Assembly: GCA_028279065.1 (NCBI GenBank)
Contig: JANQSY010000063.1
Location: forward strand, 1 to 43,319
Reading direction: 5' to 3'
From: Cytophagales bacterium
Lineage (GTDB): Bacteria; Bacteroidota; Bacteroidia; Cytophagales; CCMP332
Length of the DNA: 43,319 nucleotides
Under the pieces are notes generated by a model. It had not been told where the DNA came from, searched no databases, and saw only the letters and a list, made by a program, of their open reading frames with translations. A program made the position numbers and the translations under genes. Positions 34,421 through 42,761 of the stretch are shown here, one piece after another (position 1 is the first letter of the stretch; each line of letters starts with the position of its first letter).

Positions 34421-36809
34421 CGTCTTTTTTCTTTTTGAATTCCACGAAAATAGCTCCTGCCAACAACAAATAGATCAAAATTGATCCCGTCAATCCGATC
34501 TGATTTCCTGTATGATAAGAGGAGGGTTCAAATTTGAATCTGATCTCATGGTCACCTGCAGGTACCTCCAATCCGCGGAGTACCCAGTTTACTCTTTTGA
34601 TCTCTACCTCATTCCCATCAATTGTTGCTGTCCATCCTTCAGGGTAATAGATCTCTGAAAAAACAGCGAAGCCATCGCTTGGATTTGAGGATTCGTAAAC
34701 CAGGTCATAAGGTTTATAGGATACAGGGTCAATTGAACCCCCGGGCTGGAAATTGTTTAAGTCTACACTGAATTTGCTCTCATCCATGATTGCCTCCCTT
34801 GAGGGATCAAAATTCCCAAGCTCTTCCATCTCCCTGTTTGGATTTTCAACCGTTTTGATCTTTTCGATAAACCAGGAATTTCCCAGAGCCCCTGGATTCC
34901 TTTGAACCGGGTTGTTCTTATCCCTGGTGATCACATACTTGGTATTTAGCATATTCAGTACCGATTGATTTCCCCTTCCAATATGCCTTTCTATGAGGTC
35001 CTGGTATCTCCTCATTTTAGTTCCATGATAACCACCTATACTTTTATGCCAAAAGGAGGTGGTGGCATCATTAAAGGTGTTGACTGCAAGATTGAGCACT
35101 CTGAAGTTGGGATCAGGGTCCTGAAGTATCATTTCATCAGCCTGGGATTTTGGAAACTGCTGTTCCAATTCCTGCTTCACAAAATTTTCCCCATTGAGAT
35201 ATCTCTTATCTACCAACCACAAATCAACCAGGATCAGCACACCAATCAGGGAAATTGAAACATTCAAGTTGGTTTTCCTCAGGCCCCAAAGTACCAGCAC
35301 GGCTAGGGCTGCCCCGGAAAAGAATAAGGTTCTCATCCAGTCCTTTTGAAAAAGGCTTTGGCGGTCCGAGATCATTGCGTTTAAAAGCTGTGGAGAATTC
35401 TCTCCCAGTGATTGATCCTGTGGTCCCCCTTCAAATGAAAATCCCTGTCCAACGAGGAAGACCAGGATTAGGAATCCAAAGTACCCTCCTGAGACTTTCC
35501 AGAATTTTTTATCCTTTAGCAACTCAATGGGACCCTCTTCGGAGAACACCTTGCCCAGGAACAAAGCTGCGCCCAGAGGAAAAACCAATTGAGCAATGCT
35601 CATGGCCATCATAGGGGTACGGAACTTGTCATATCCTGGAAGAAGGTCAAAAAGAAGATTATTGACCATCCCCAAGTTCTTTCCCCAGGAAAGGATTATT
35701 CCAAATCCAGCGGTTACGCCAAGGAACCAAGCCATACGTTTTGGCAGGTAGGCCAGAGATAAAACAAAAAGGAAAACTATGATTGCGCCGAAGTAGATCG
35801 AACCTGCTGTTGAAGGCAGGGGACCCCAATACATTAAGGATTGAGTATACTGCTCTGCGGTCTTCCTTCCATAGTTTCCCTTAATAATATCATAGGTATC
35901 CATGGACTTATATGGATAAACCGAACCAGACCCCCCTCCGGAGGCATTGGGGATCAGAAGGGATAGGGTTTCCTGTTTACCATAACTCCAAGCAAAAGCA
36001 TAATCCCTGTCTTTTTCCTTGGTCTGAACCTTATCGTTGACCAGTTCGGATCTTGCCCTGTTTGAATAATTTGAGTACTCCTGGACTGTAAGAAGTTTAC
36101 CCATGTTGGGCATAAGGCCCAACACACCAGAGGCTGCGAAAATGGCAATTATGACCCCGAGTTCCTTCCAGTCCTTTTCTTTTATAAGAGGGTAGACTTT
36201 AAATCCAAAAAAGATAAAGGCTACCAATGTGGAATAATAGGCGATCTGGTAATGACCTGATCCAATGATCAATGAGGCAGCAAAGGAAGTGACGGCCAAA
36301 CCTGCGATATGCTTTTTCCTGAATACTAGGTTCATCCCTGCAAAAAGCAAAGGCATCAAGCTCATGGCAAGGACCTTACTGTTATGACCCGCCTCCATGC
36401 TGACAATAGAAAAAGAAGTGAAAGCAAATGCAAGCGCACCGATCCCTGCAGGAATTGGTTTTAACCTGAAGGTCAGCAAGAGAACATAAAAACATATCAT
36501 TCCGATCAACATGGTATGGGCAGGAGATTCAAAGATCTTCCCCAGGGTAGAGAGGATCAGTTTATGTTTTTCACCATAATGAAGGGTTGATACCAGATAT
36601 GCTGGCATTCCTCCAAACATAGAGTTTGTCCATAAAGGCTCCTTGCCTTCCGATTCCCGAAACTTAAAAACCTCGGAAGAGCCCCCTTTCCATTGGATCT
36701 TATCATTTTGGAATAAATGTTCATCTCCAAGTACCGAAGGCTGAAAAAACACCGCCGTGAGAATTACAAAAACCAGTACTGGTAGATAAGGAAGATATTT
36801 GTTCGACAT
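34383..36809 (-). CDS. YfhO-family polytopic membrane protein
   Basis: The 808-residue protein has many transmembrane helices (roughly 12-14: one at about 6-24, a set between 95 and 245, a second group at 335-480, others near 495-540 and a last one near 775-795). A large extracytoplasmic region before the last helix contains VLNMLNTKYVI and YYPEGWTATIDG, both typical of YfhO proteins. In Firmicutes YfhO relatives help glycosylate lipoteichoic acid using lipid-linked sugars. In Bacteroidota the substrate is unknown, but a GT-C-like sugar transfer across the membrane is a fair inference. It starts eight bases after the aminotransferase stop and overlaps the deacetylase gene by 38 bases, so all three form one operon. 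Confidence 0.88.
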   Translation of the reverse strand: MSNKYLPYLPVLVFVILTAVFFQPSVLGDEHLFQNDKIQWKGGSSEVFKFRESEGKEPLWTNSMFGGMPAYLVSTLHYGEKHKLILSTLGKIFESPAHTMLIGMICFYVLLLTFRLKPIPAGIGALAFAFTSFSIVSMEAGHNSKVLAMSLMPLLFAGMNLVFRKKHIAGLAVTSFAASLIIGSGHYQIAYYSTLVAFIFFGFKVYPLIKEKDWKELGVIIAIFAASGVLGLMPNMGKLLTVQEYSNYSNRARSELVNDKVQTKEKDRDYAFAWSYGKQETLSLLIPNASGGGSGSVYPYKSMDTYDIIKGNYGRKTAEQYTQSLMYWGPLPSTAGSIYFGAIIVFLFVLSLAYLPKRMAWFLGVTAGFGIILSWGKNLGMVNNLLFDLLPGYDKFRTPMMAMSIAQLVFPLGAALFLGKVFSEEGPIELLKDKKFWKVSGGYFGFLILVFLVGQGFSFEGGPQDQSLGENSPQLLNAMISDRQSLFQKDWMRTLFFSGAALAVLVLWGLRKTNLNVSISLIGVLILVDLWLVDKRYLNGENFVKQELEQQFPKSQADEMILQDPDPNFRVLNLAVNTFNDATTSFWHKSIGGYHGTKMRRYQDLIERHIGRGNQSVLNMLNTKYVITRDKNNPVQRNPGALGNSWFIEKIKTVENPNREMEELGNFDPSREAIMDESKFSVDLNNFQPGGSIDPVSYKPYDLVYESSNPSDGFAVFSEIYYPEGWTATIDGNEVEIKRVNWVLRGLEVPAGDHEIRFKFEPSSYHTGNQIGLTGSILIYLLLAGAIFVEFKKKKDDEQEDPGVSAAS

Positions 36810-36817
36810 GTCTTTTT

Positions 36818-38020
36818 TTATCCCTTTTTAACCAAATCCGCCCGAAAATAGGGAAGCATTTTGAATGAAAGGTCAGGAGAACTAGGTAGAAGTAAAATTT
36901 CAGAGATTATTGTTTTGGCAATTTTCAATCCATCATTGGGATTGTTCATATAAGGAGCTTGATCTGAGATCAAGGGCCATGGAAAAGAATAATGGATGCC
37001 GAGGATCTTTAATTCCATTGCGAATTTTTCTCTTTCTTCCTGGTTCCTAAATCTCAAAACTGTTTGCCAGTGGTTCTGGGTACAACCGGACCTTGGGCCA
37101 AGAACCTCGATATCCGATCCCCTCAATGCGTTTTCCAGGTCCCGAACATAACTCTTTCTGATCCCAATCTTATGGTCCACCCATTCAAGCTCTCTCCCAA
37201 GGATCGAGGCATTGATATTCGCCATTCGAAAATTAAATCCCTTTTCAAGGTACTTCACTTCACTTCCGGATCCCGCCCTCGCATTGGTTGCCAACAATTT
37301 TGCCCTGGAATATAGATCATCATCATCTGTAACCAGACAACCTCCCTGCCCGGAGGTAATGATCTTATTTCCGTTAAATGAAAAGATCCCCATGCTTCCA
37401 TAGGTACCCAGAGGTTTTTGGTCCAGTTTGCTCCCAAAGGCCTGGGCTGCATCTTCGATTACGGGAATATTGAATTCCCTCACTATTTCCCTAAAACCAG
37501 CCATATCGCAGGCATGGCCGAAGATCTGAACCGGAACCACTGCCTTGATCCTTTTCCCCGTTTTCTTGTTTACCCAGCTTCCGTTAGTTTCCTGCCTGGC
37601 ATTTTTTTGGATATGATCTCTTACGCTGTCCGGGTCTAAGGTGAAATGCTTGGGATCAAGGTCAAGAAAAATGGCTTCACCCCCAGCCAGGTGAATGGCG
37701 TTTGCAGTAGCAATGAATGAAAACGGACTTGTTATTACCTCATCTCCCGGTTGTAGGTCCAGGGTTTTGAGAGCCAATTGCAGGGCAGAAGTTCCCGTTA
37801 TGGTGCAAAGGGCATATTTGGCGTTGCAGTAGGAGGCAATTGTTCTCTCAGCCCTTTCGAGAAATTGCCCTTCTGTAGAGAGGTCTCTTGAATTGATACA
37901 TTCAAGGATCTCATTTTCGACACCTTCAGGCAGCATTGGACGGTTCAAGTGCAATGTGAACTCCCTTGAAAAATGTTTTTGAATTACTTTTTCTATTTCT
38001 TTGGCTAATTCCTGACGCAT
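36818..38020 (-). CDS. LegC-type DegT/DnrJ sugar aminotransferase
   Basis: The 400-residue PLP aminotransferase is closest in pattern to the LegC/PglE side of the DegT family, which aminates 4-keto sugar nucleotides on the way to bacillosamine or legionaminic acid. It has the ITGTSALQLAL phosphate-binding turn, SWVNKKTGKRIKAVVPVQIFGHACDM (the N-x-x-TG-x-R-I-x-AVVPV block is characteristic), Asp190 in VIEDAAQAFGS and Schiff-base Lys219 in FSFNGNKIITSGQGG. The divergent neighbour is a NeuD/PglD-like acyltransferase that could acetylate its product. It is the first gene of the minus-strand operon with YfhO and PIG-L genes. Confidence 0.88.
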   Translation of the reverse strand: MRQELAKEIEKVIQKHFSREFTLHLNRPMLPEGVENEILECINSRDLSTEGQFLERAERTIASYCNAKYALCTITGTSALQLALKTLDLQPGDEVITSPFSFIATANAIHLAGGEAIFLDLDPKHFTLDPDSVRDHIQKNARQETNGSWVNKKTGKRIKAVVPVQIFGHACDMAGFREIVREFNIPVIEDAAQAFGSKLDQKPLGTYGSMGIFSFNGNKIITSGQGGCLVTDDDDLYSRAKLLATNARAGSGSEVKYLEKGFNFRMANINASILGRELEWVDHKIGIRKSYVRDLENALRGSDIEVLGPRSGCTQNHWQTVLRFRNQEEREKFAMELKILGIHYSFPWPLISDQAPYMNNPNDGLKIAKTIISEILLLPSSPDLSFKMLPYFRADLVKKG

Positions 38021-38050
38021 ATAGGGCTTATAGGCCTGTAAAATTAACTA

Positions 38051-38698
38051 ATGAATAAGGAAAATATTTTGTTGTTGGGGGCGGGTGGACATGCCCATTC
38101 CTGTTTTCACCTTGCAATGGAAACGGGGCAGGAGTTTGTAGGTTTTCTGGATGATGATCCAGGAAAAGAAGAAATGATGGGATTGAGGAACCTTGGTGAC
38201 CTATCGGAATTAGAAGAAGTTGAGTATTCTTCTTTCGTTTTGGGTCTGGGTGATCATGATAAAGGAAGGCTAAGGGTAAGATTATTTGATCAACTTCAGG
38301 GTATGGGAAAACAGATCCTGGGATTGATCTCCATTCACAGCAATTTTGCAGAGCAGGGTTATAAACTCAGGTCCAATCAGGTGTTTTATGGATCCATTTT
38401 TGGGGGTGGATGTATTATCGGGAACAATAATATCTTCAATCATGGGGCAATTATTGAACACCAATGCAAGATCGGATCACATTGTCATGTGGGATCTGGG
38501 GCAGTGATCGCCGGTGGGGCCATGATAGGGGATCAGGTCCTATTTGGTGCTAATTCTACCCTTATTCCCGGTATTGAGATCAATTCCGGCAGTATCATAG
38601 GAGCAGGTAGTGTGGTTACGAAGTCTATTCTTGAATCTGGGGGGATCTATGCTGGAAATCCTGCCAAAAAGATCGGAGAGTGGGATTACGAGATCTAG
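38051..38698 (+). CDS. NeuD/PglD-family left-handed beta-helix sugar acyltransferase
   Basis: The 215-residue protein has the NeuD/PglD layout. An N-terminal Rossmann-like part has the LLGAGGHAHSCFHLA nucleotide-sugar loop. A left-handed beta-helix from about residue 105 carries hexapeptide repeats (GGGCIIGNNNIFNHGAIIEHQCKIG), with the general-base His in the IEH turn (His137) and the acetyl-CoA site near AGNPAKKIG. Such enzymes N- or O-acetylate amino sugars, so it could act after the divergent LegC-type aminotransferase (31 bases apart). Its TAG stop shares the four bases CTAG with the clpP stop on the other strand. Confidence 0.92.
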   Translation: MNKENILLLGAGGHAHSCFHLAMETGQEFVGFLDDDPGKEEMMGLRNLGDLSELEEVEYSSFVLGLGDHDKGRLRVRLFDQLQGMGKQILGLISIHSNFAEQGYKLRSNQVFYGSIFGGGCIIGNNNIFNHGAIIEHQCKIGSHCHVGSGAVIAGGAMIGDQVLFGANSTLIPGIEINSGSIIGAGSVVTKSILESGGIYAGNPAKKIGEWDYEI

Positions 38699-39270
38699 AT
38701 CTTCTTTTCGATGGCATCCACTATGCCATATTTAAGGGCTTCACCTGCGTCCATCCAATAATCGCGGTCAAAATCCTTTAAGACCTTGTCGTATTTCTGA
38801 CCGGTCTTTTCGGCAAGGATCTTTGCAGATTCTTCCTTTGTTTTTTGGATCTGGTTAGCCGTGATCTCTATGTCAGTGGCTGTTCCCTGCATGTTTCCTA
38901 TACTGGGTTGGTGGATCATTACCTTCCCATGAGGGAATATGGTCCTCTTTCCCTTCTCACCACAGGCCAGTAGGATCGAACCCATAGAAGCAGCCAATCC
39001 CATGCAGATCGTTTTTACCGGGGAGGAAATCATATTCATGGTATCCATCATCACCATTCCCGAGGTCACTATTCCCCCGGGGCTGTTGATGTAAAAGGAT
39101 ATTTCTTTCCCAGGATCTTCCGCTTCCAGATAAAGAAGCCGGTTTACTATCCTTTCGGCACTTTTATCGCTTACCTCTCCCCATAAGAAGATCTTCCTTT
39201 GTTCCAGGAATTTCTTGTCGAATTGTACTCCTTTGAATTCGTTTTCCTTATTGTCCTTTTTTTCCGCCAT
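38695..39270 (-). CDS. clpP: ATP-dependent Clp protease proteolytic subunit
   Basis: The 191-residue serine protease subunit should form the tetradecameric barrel used with ClpX or ClpA-type unfoldases. The catalytic triad is visible: Ser95 in LAASMGSILL, His120 in KVMIHQPS and Asp170 in DFDRDYWMDAGEA. The oligomer-forming FYINSPGGIVTSGM is present. ATG 39270 is preferred over an in-frame start at 39309, which would add a non-conserved 13 residues. No clpX follows, unlike many bacteria where clpP-clpX are adjacent; instead it is convergent with the acyltransferase gene and downstream of fabH. Confidence 0.93.
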   Translation of the reverse strand: MAEKKDNKENEFKGVQFDKKFLEQRKIFLWGEVSDKSAERIVNRLLYLEAEDPGKEISFYINSPGGIVTSGMVMMDTMNMISSPVKTICMGLAASMGSILLACGEKGKRTIFPHGKVMIHQPSIGNMQGTATDIEITANQIQKTKEESAKILAEKTGQKYDKVLKDFDRDYWMDAGEALKYGIVDAIEKKI

Positions 39271-39335
39271 CGGGACTGATTTCTTTGGCCGGCAAATTAA
39301 TGCCAGCAAGTTTTTTTAAACAAACTAATACTTAA

Positions 39336-40334
39336 TTAATACTGGATCAGCGAGGATGCCCAGGTAAACCCGCTTCCAAAGGCTGTTAAACAAACCAACG
39401 AACCCTCCTTGATCCTTCCTTCTTCCCAGGCTTCTGTCATAGCGATCGGGATAGAAGCAGCGGTTGTGTTTCCATATTTATGGATGTTACTAACCACCTT
39501 GTCTTTACCCAAACCAAATTTCTTGGCAATAAATTCAGTGATCCTTGCATTTGCCTGGTGGGGAATGATCAGGTCAATATCTTCGAAGGATTTTCCCGTT
39601 GTCTCCAATGCCTCCATGATCGCTTCCGGCATTCTGGTTACAGCATGCTTAAAGACATGATTCCCATTCATATAAGGAAAGATCTCCGCATTTTTTACCA
39701 TATCAACGGTAAGCCTTTCCTTCCCACTTGAACCAGGGTTGATCACAGCCAATTCTTCAGCAAATTCACCCTGTGAATGAAGGTGGTTAACCAGGATCCC
39801 TTTTCCCTCATTTGTTTCAGGACTGATCACAGCCGCTCCGGCACCATCTCCGAAGATCACAGATACATTTCTGCCCCTTGTGGTCAGATCCAATCCGGAA
39901 GAATGGATCTCAGATCCTATCACTAATACATTGTTGTAAACTCCCGTTCTGATGAAATTATCGGCTATGGCAAGGGAGTAAATAAATCCAGAGCACTGGT
40001 TTCTGACATCAAGCGCCCCAATATTATCCAGGCCCATTTCTTTCTGGACAAGGACCCCACTGCCCGGAAAACAATAGTCAGGGCTGAGAGTTGCCATGAT
40101 GATGAAATCTATATCATCCTTTTTTATTCCTGCCCTTTCGATGGCTATTTCTGCTGCCTTGACCCCCATATTGGCAACTGTGTCGGAGTCCGGATCGTAA
40201 AACCTTCTTTCCTTGATCCCTGTCCTTTCCTGTATCCATTCATCGGAAGTATCCATGATCTTTTCAAGGTCATGGTTGGTGATGACTTTCTCAGGCACGT
40301 AAAAGCCAAGTCCTGCGATCTTTGATCTTCTCAT
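39336..40334 (-). CDS. fabH: Beta-ketoacyl-ACP synthase III
   Basis: FabH condenses acyl-CoA with malonyl-ACP to start fatty acid synthesis. The 332-residue thiolase-fold protein has the catalytic triad Cys114 (VRNQCSGFIYSL), His259 (LIIPHQANARI) and Asn289 (KYGNTTAAS), plus the family N-terminal stretch TSDEWIQERTGIKERR and the C-terminal TAFGSGFTWAS. ATG 40334 is preferred over an in-frame GTG at 40349. Flavobacteria often carry several FabH paralogs, so this one may serve housekeeping or a specialised branched primer; the sequence does not say which. It lies upstream of clpP on the same strand (65 bases). Confidence 0.94.
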   Translation of the reverse strand: MRRSKIAGLGFYVPEKVITNHDLEKIMDTSDEWIQERTGIKERRFYDPDSDTVANMGVKAAEIAIERAGIKKDDIDFIIMATLSPDYCFPGSGVLVQKEMGLDNIGALDVRNQCSGFIYSLAIADNFIRTGVYNNVLVIGSEIHSSGLDLTTRGRNVSVIFGDGAGAAVISPETNEGKGILVNHLHSQGEFAEELAVINPGSSGKERLTVDMVKNAEIFPYMNGNHVFKHAVTRMPEAIMEALETTGKSFEDIDLIIPHQANARITEFIAKKFGLGKDKVVSNIHKYGNTTAASIPIAMTEAWEEGRIKEGSLVCLTAFGSGFTWASSLIQY

Positions 40335-40388
40335 AATTTCATTGTTCACGAGTGAAAACAGGTACCAAAATAACCTTAATTAGCTATT

Positions 40389-40396
40389 CAAACATA
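40389..40396 (-). promoter_or_regulatory. Possible -7 box (TATGTTTG) upstream of fabH
   Basis: On the minus strand TATGTTTG fits TAnnTTTG and lies 54 bases before the fabH ATG. A TTG at the expected -33 distance is not obvious. Weak evidence; listed because the surrounding 220-base gap has no gene. Confidence 0.3.
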
Positions 40397-40556
40397 GCCA
40401 TATAAGCTAATCGGCTTGGCTTTATGCGAACTGTAGATTGTATTATTTACCTGAAAGTCTCCAGCACGATTCCCTTGAGGAGCGAAGAGTCATATATGCC
40501 TACATGCCATCAGAAACAACCATTTCAAGTGTTATCCTGGATTCATAGCCAAGACA

Positions 40557-42065
40557 TTACTTATTCGATCCTTCGACACTCTCTGAATCGTGTGTCGCTT
40601 CTTTCTCAACAGATTCAATGGTTTGAGAAGACAAATCCGCTGAGGGGCTGCCTGACTGTATGTTGATGTCAGACGCATCTCGAACCACCTGGTAATTTTC
40701 ATAACCCTTCCTAACGCTTTTCACCTCCCAATCGAAATCATAATTGCCCTTTCCACCATGCAGTTCCTGAACAACAATGTAGCCTTCCTCCTTCGTGGTT
40801 ACGGCTAATCCCTTTGATTCCAGGCTTAGAGGTGTGAGAGTAACGGTCATATCCTTTACGTTTGCTACTTCAGCAAAGTGGTTTGGTAGGGGTACCTGAA
40901 CATACCCATTGATCAGACTCGCTGTTCCCCTGCAGTATGCGCCTGCTTCAGGGCCTTCTAAGCTGGCATACCAGATCTCTTTCCCGGGTTTACTGGGGTG
41001 ATCCATCCTAAAATTCTTGGTATCACCGAATACAATTCCGTCACCGGTATTGTTGACATACATCCCGGCTTGAATTGTTCCGGAAGCGTCTAAAACAGCT
41101 AAATAGCCATGGTTGCTAAATCCGGAAAGAGCGGCCCCGGCGATATTGAGATTTCCATTTGGCCCAAATGCCTCGAACGCTCCGCCTTGAACCCCGGAAA
41201 ATTGCGAAATACGGAATAGATCTTGGCTAGTCGATCCTTTGATCCCTATCCATCCTACATTCGGATCGGTAGAGTTTAGAGCAATATTTTCCGATCCATT
41301 TCCTCCTTCGATCAAAACGAATCCAACATTTGATGGTGAGATTATGGAGGCGGTCACTTTGTGATCTCCGAGATTATTCGATACCGTTAAGCCACCATAG
41401 TTGCTATTAGCGGTGTTACTCGTAAGTCCCACATTTTCGTTTCCGTTTGGTCCAAAAACCCCAATGGAACCCGGAGATGAACTTCCTCCGGAAAAAAGAC
41501 GAAACTTTCGAACTCCATTGGAGGAATACCCTCCAACTTCTCCAGCTATGTTCAAATCTCCGGTGGCCGAAGAAAGAGCCGAGGTGTTCCCAATTCCAAC
41601 CATTCCCTGACTATAGAAAATGTCGTTTCCGCTGACAGACCAAGTTGAATTTTCAACTGACCCCGCACTCAATGCATAGGGGACACTGAGCAGTTGAGTG
41701 GTTCCTAACAGGGTGTTATAGTTAGTGCCACCAGTAAGGTCCATTTCAACTTTCAAAAAATGGGAATCTCCGCCCCAATCAATATTAGAAAAGTTTCCGC
41801 TGAGAACTGACCCTCCACCTACATCCAGGCCTATGACCCCATAATCGCTTGTTGTGACAGTGTGTTCCTCAGAGTACTCTACTGTGCCTGAACTTGATGA
41901 TGACAGGATACTTAGCTTTACTCCGATTGCTTGATTGACCAATGGATTTCCTGAATTATCCCGGATGACCGCTTGATACTTAAATAAATTTGGGCTCTGA
42001 GCAATTGAGGAAATTGAAATAAATAAGGTCAGTACAATTGCTAATGTGTTGGTTAAGGTTTTCAT
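40557..42065 (-). CDS. Exported tail-fibre-like protein
   Basis: The 502-residue protein starts with a signal peptide (about 1-22, ending SIAQ) and then the Bacteroidota N-terminal domain LFKYQAVIRDNSGNPLVNQAIGVKLSIL, which continues to VPYALSAGS. This domain is found on many secreted proteins that end in fibre-like regions. The middle (about 150-350) is Gly/Asn/Ser-rich with repeats of FGPNGNLNI/VFGPNGNENV type. The C-terminus (about 355-465: HPSKPGKEIWYASLEGPEAG, VQVPLPNHFAEV) resembles the end domain of phage-tail-like fibres, followed by an acidic Ser/Glu tail. No T9SS sorting domain is seen. It starts 14 bases after a small T9SS protein gene, probably one operon. Confidence 0.8.
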   Translation of the reverse strand: MKTLTNTLAIVLTLFISISSIAQSPNLFKYQAVIRDNSGNPLVNQAIGVKLSILSSSSSGTVEYSEEHTVTTSDYGVIGLDVGGGSVLSGNFSNIDWGGDSHFLKVEMDLTGGTNYNTLLGTTQLLSVPYALSAGSVENSTWSVSGNDIFYSQGMVGIGNTSALSSATGDLNIAGEVGGYSSNGVRKFRLFSGGSSSPGSIGVFGPNGNENVGLTSNTANSNYGGLTVSNNLGDHKVTASIISPSNVGFVLIEGGNGSENIALNSTDPNVGWIGIKGSTSQDLFRISQFSGVQGGAFEAFGPNGNLNIAGAALSGFSNHGYLAVLDASGTIQAGMYVNNTGDGIVFGDTKNFRMDHPSKPGKEIWYASLEGPEAGAYCRGTASLINGYVQVPLPNHFAEVANVKDMTVTLTPLSLESKGLAVTTKEEGYIVVQELHGGKGNYDFDWEVKSVRKGYENYQVVRDASDINIQSGSPSADLSSQTIESVEKEATHDSESVEGSNK

Positions 42066-42079
42066 GTTGATTACAATTC

Positions 42080-42559
42080 CTAGTTCTTTATCAGTTTGTA
42101 TACGTTCGTTGATTCGGATTCTTTCGTTTTCAGGATAAGTTGGTAGCTTCCCGAAGACATCATGCTTAGATCAATGTGATTCTTCAGCCCCTCTGTGTTT
42201 CCTCTTGCAACGACTTTTCCATTTATGTCAAATATTTCGAATTCTAGCTGGGATTTTTCCCGTACCATTTCAACTATAAGTAAGTCAACTACCGGATTAG
42301 GATAAACCTTAAATATCCCGAGCTTGGGATTGTCCGATAACCCAGTTAGAGTATAAGCAGGCTGGTTAAACCCTTCTCCAATATGTGAGCTTGGATTTTC
42401 GAAGGATCCGATCATCAATTCCCCTAGGGTCCAGTTTATATGCGCATTGGATGTGCCATCAAATCCTCCTGAACTACCGACTACACTCTGGGCATATGAG
42501 TCGATTTGAATAAATAGCGAAGTAAGAAGGATCAAGATCGAGAAGCGAATAGATTTCAT
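42080..42559 (-). CDS. Small secreted protein with T9SS type A sorting domain
   Basis: The 159-residue protein has a signal peptide (about 1-23, SYAQ) and a short region (AHINWTLGELMIGSF) common in small Bacteroidota surface proteins. The rest is a T9SS type A C-terminal sorting domain beginning at about residue 85 (GIFKVYPNPVVDLLIVE) and ending in NVYKLIKN. Most of the mature protein is therefore the sorting domain itself. It precedes the tail-fibre-like protein by 14 bases, which suggests it helps place or anchor that partner at the surface; this is inference. Confidence 0.85.
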   Translation of the reverse strand: MKSIRFSILILLTSLFIQIDSYAQSVVGSSGGFDGTSNAHINWTLGELMIGSFENPSSHIGEGFNQPAYTLTGLSDNPKLGIFKVYPNPVVDLLIVEMVREKSQLEFEIFDINGKVVARGNTEGLKNHIDLSMMSSGSYQLILKTKESESTNVYKLIKN

Positions 42560-42608
42560 GCCTATGTAGGTATTAAGAACTCAAGGTAATTTTTTTTTCT
42601 TATTCATG

Positions 42609-42638
42609 CCATAACATGAGGTTGTCTTTTTGTTATGG
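42609..42638. repeat. Inverted repeat in the gap before the small T9SS gene
   Basis: CCATAACA (42609-42616) and TGTTATGG (42631-42638) are perfect complements around 14 bases. The site lies about 50 bases upstream of the T9SS gene start (minus strand) and after the amidohydrolase gene. On the minus strand the hairpin is followed by A-rich, not T-rich, sequence, so it does not look like an intrinsic terminator. An operator is possible. Confidence 0.5.
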
Positions 42639-42761
42639 ATTATGATTATTCAATGGAAATGACCTTCACGATGACCCAACAAATACACTATCAGCTTCTG
42701 CCATTCCATAGTGCTTGGGTATACTTCTGTGCAGCTGCTAAAGGCACTAATTCTCCATTGC

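Noticed and set aside
40424-40666. Small plus-strand gene in the gap after fabH
   Set aside because: Its second half is antisense to the tail-fibre-like gene, and there is no start signal or family resemblance.
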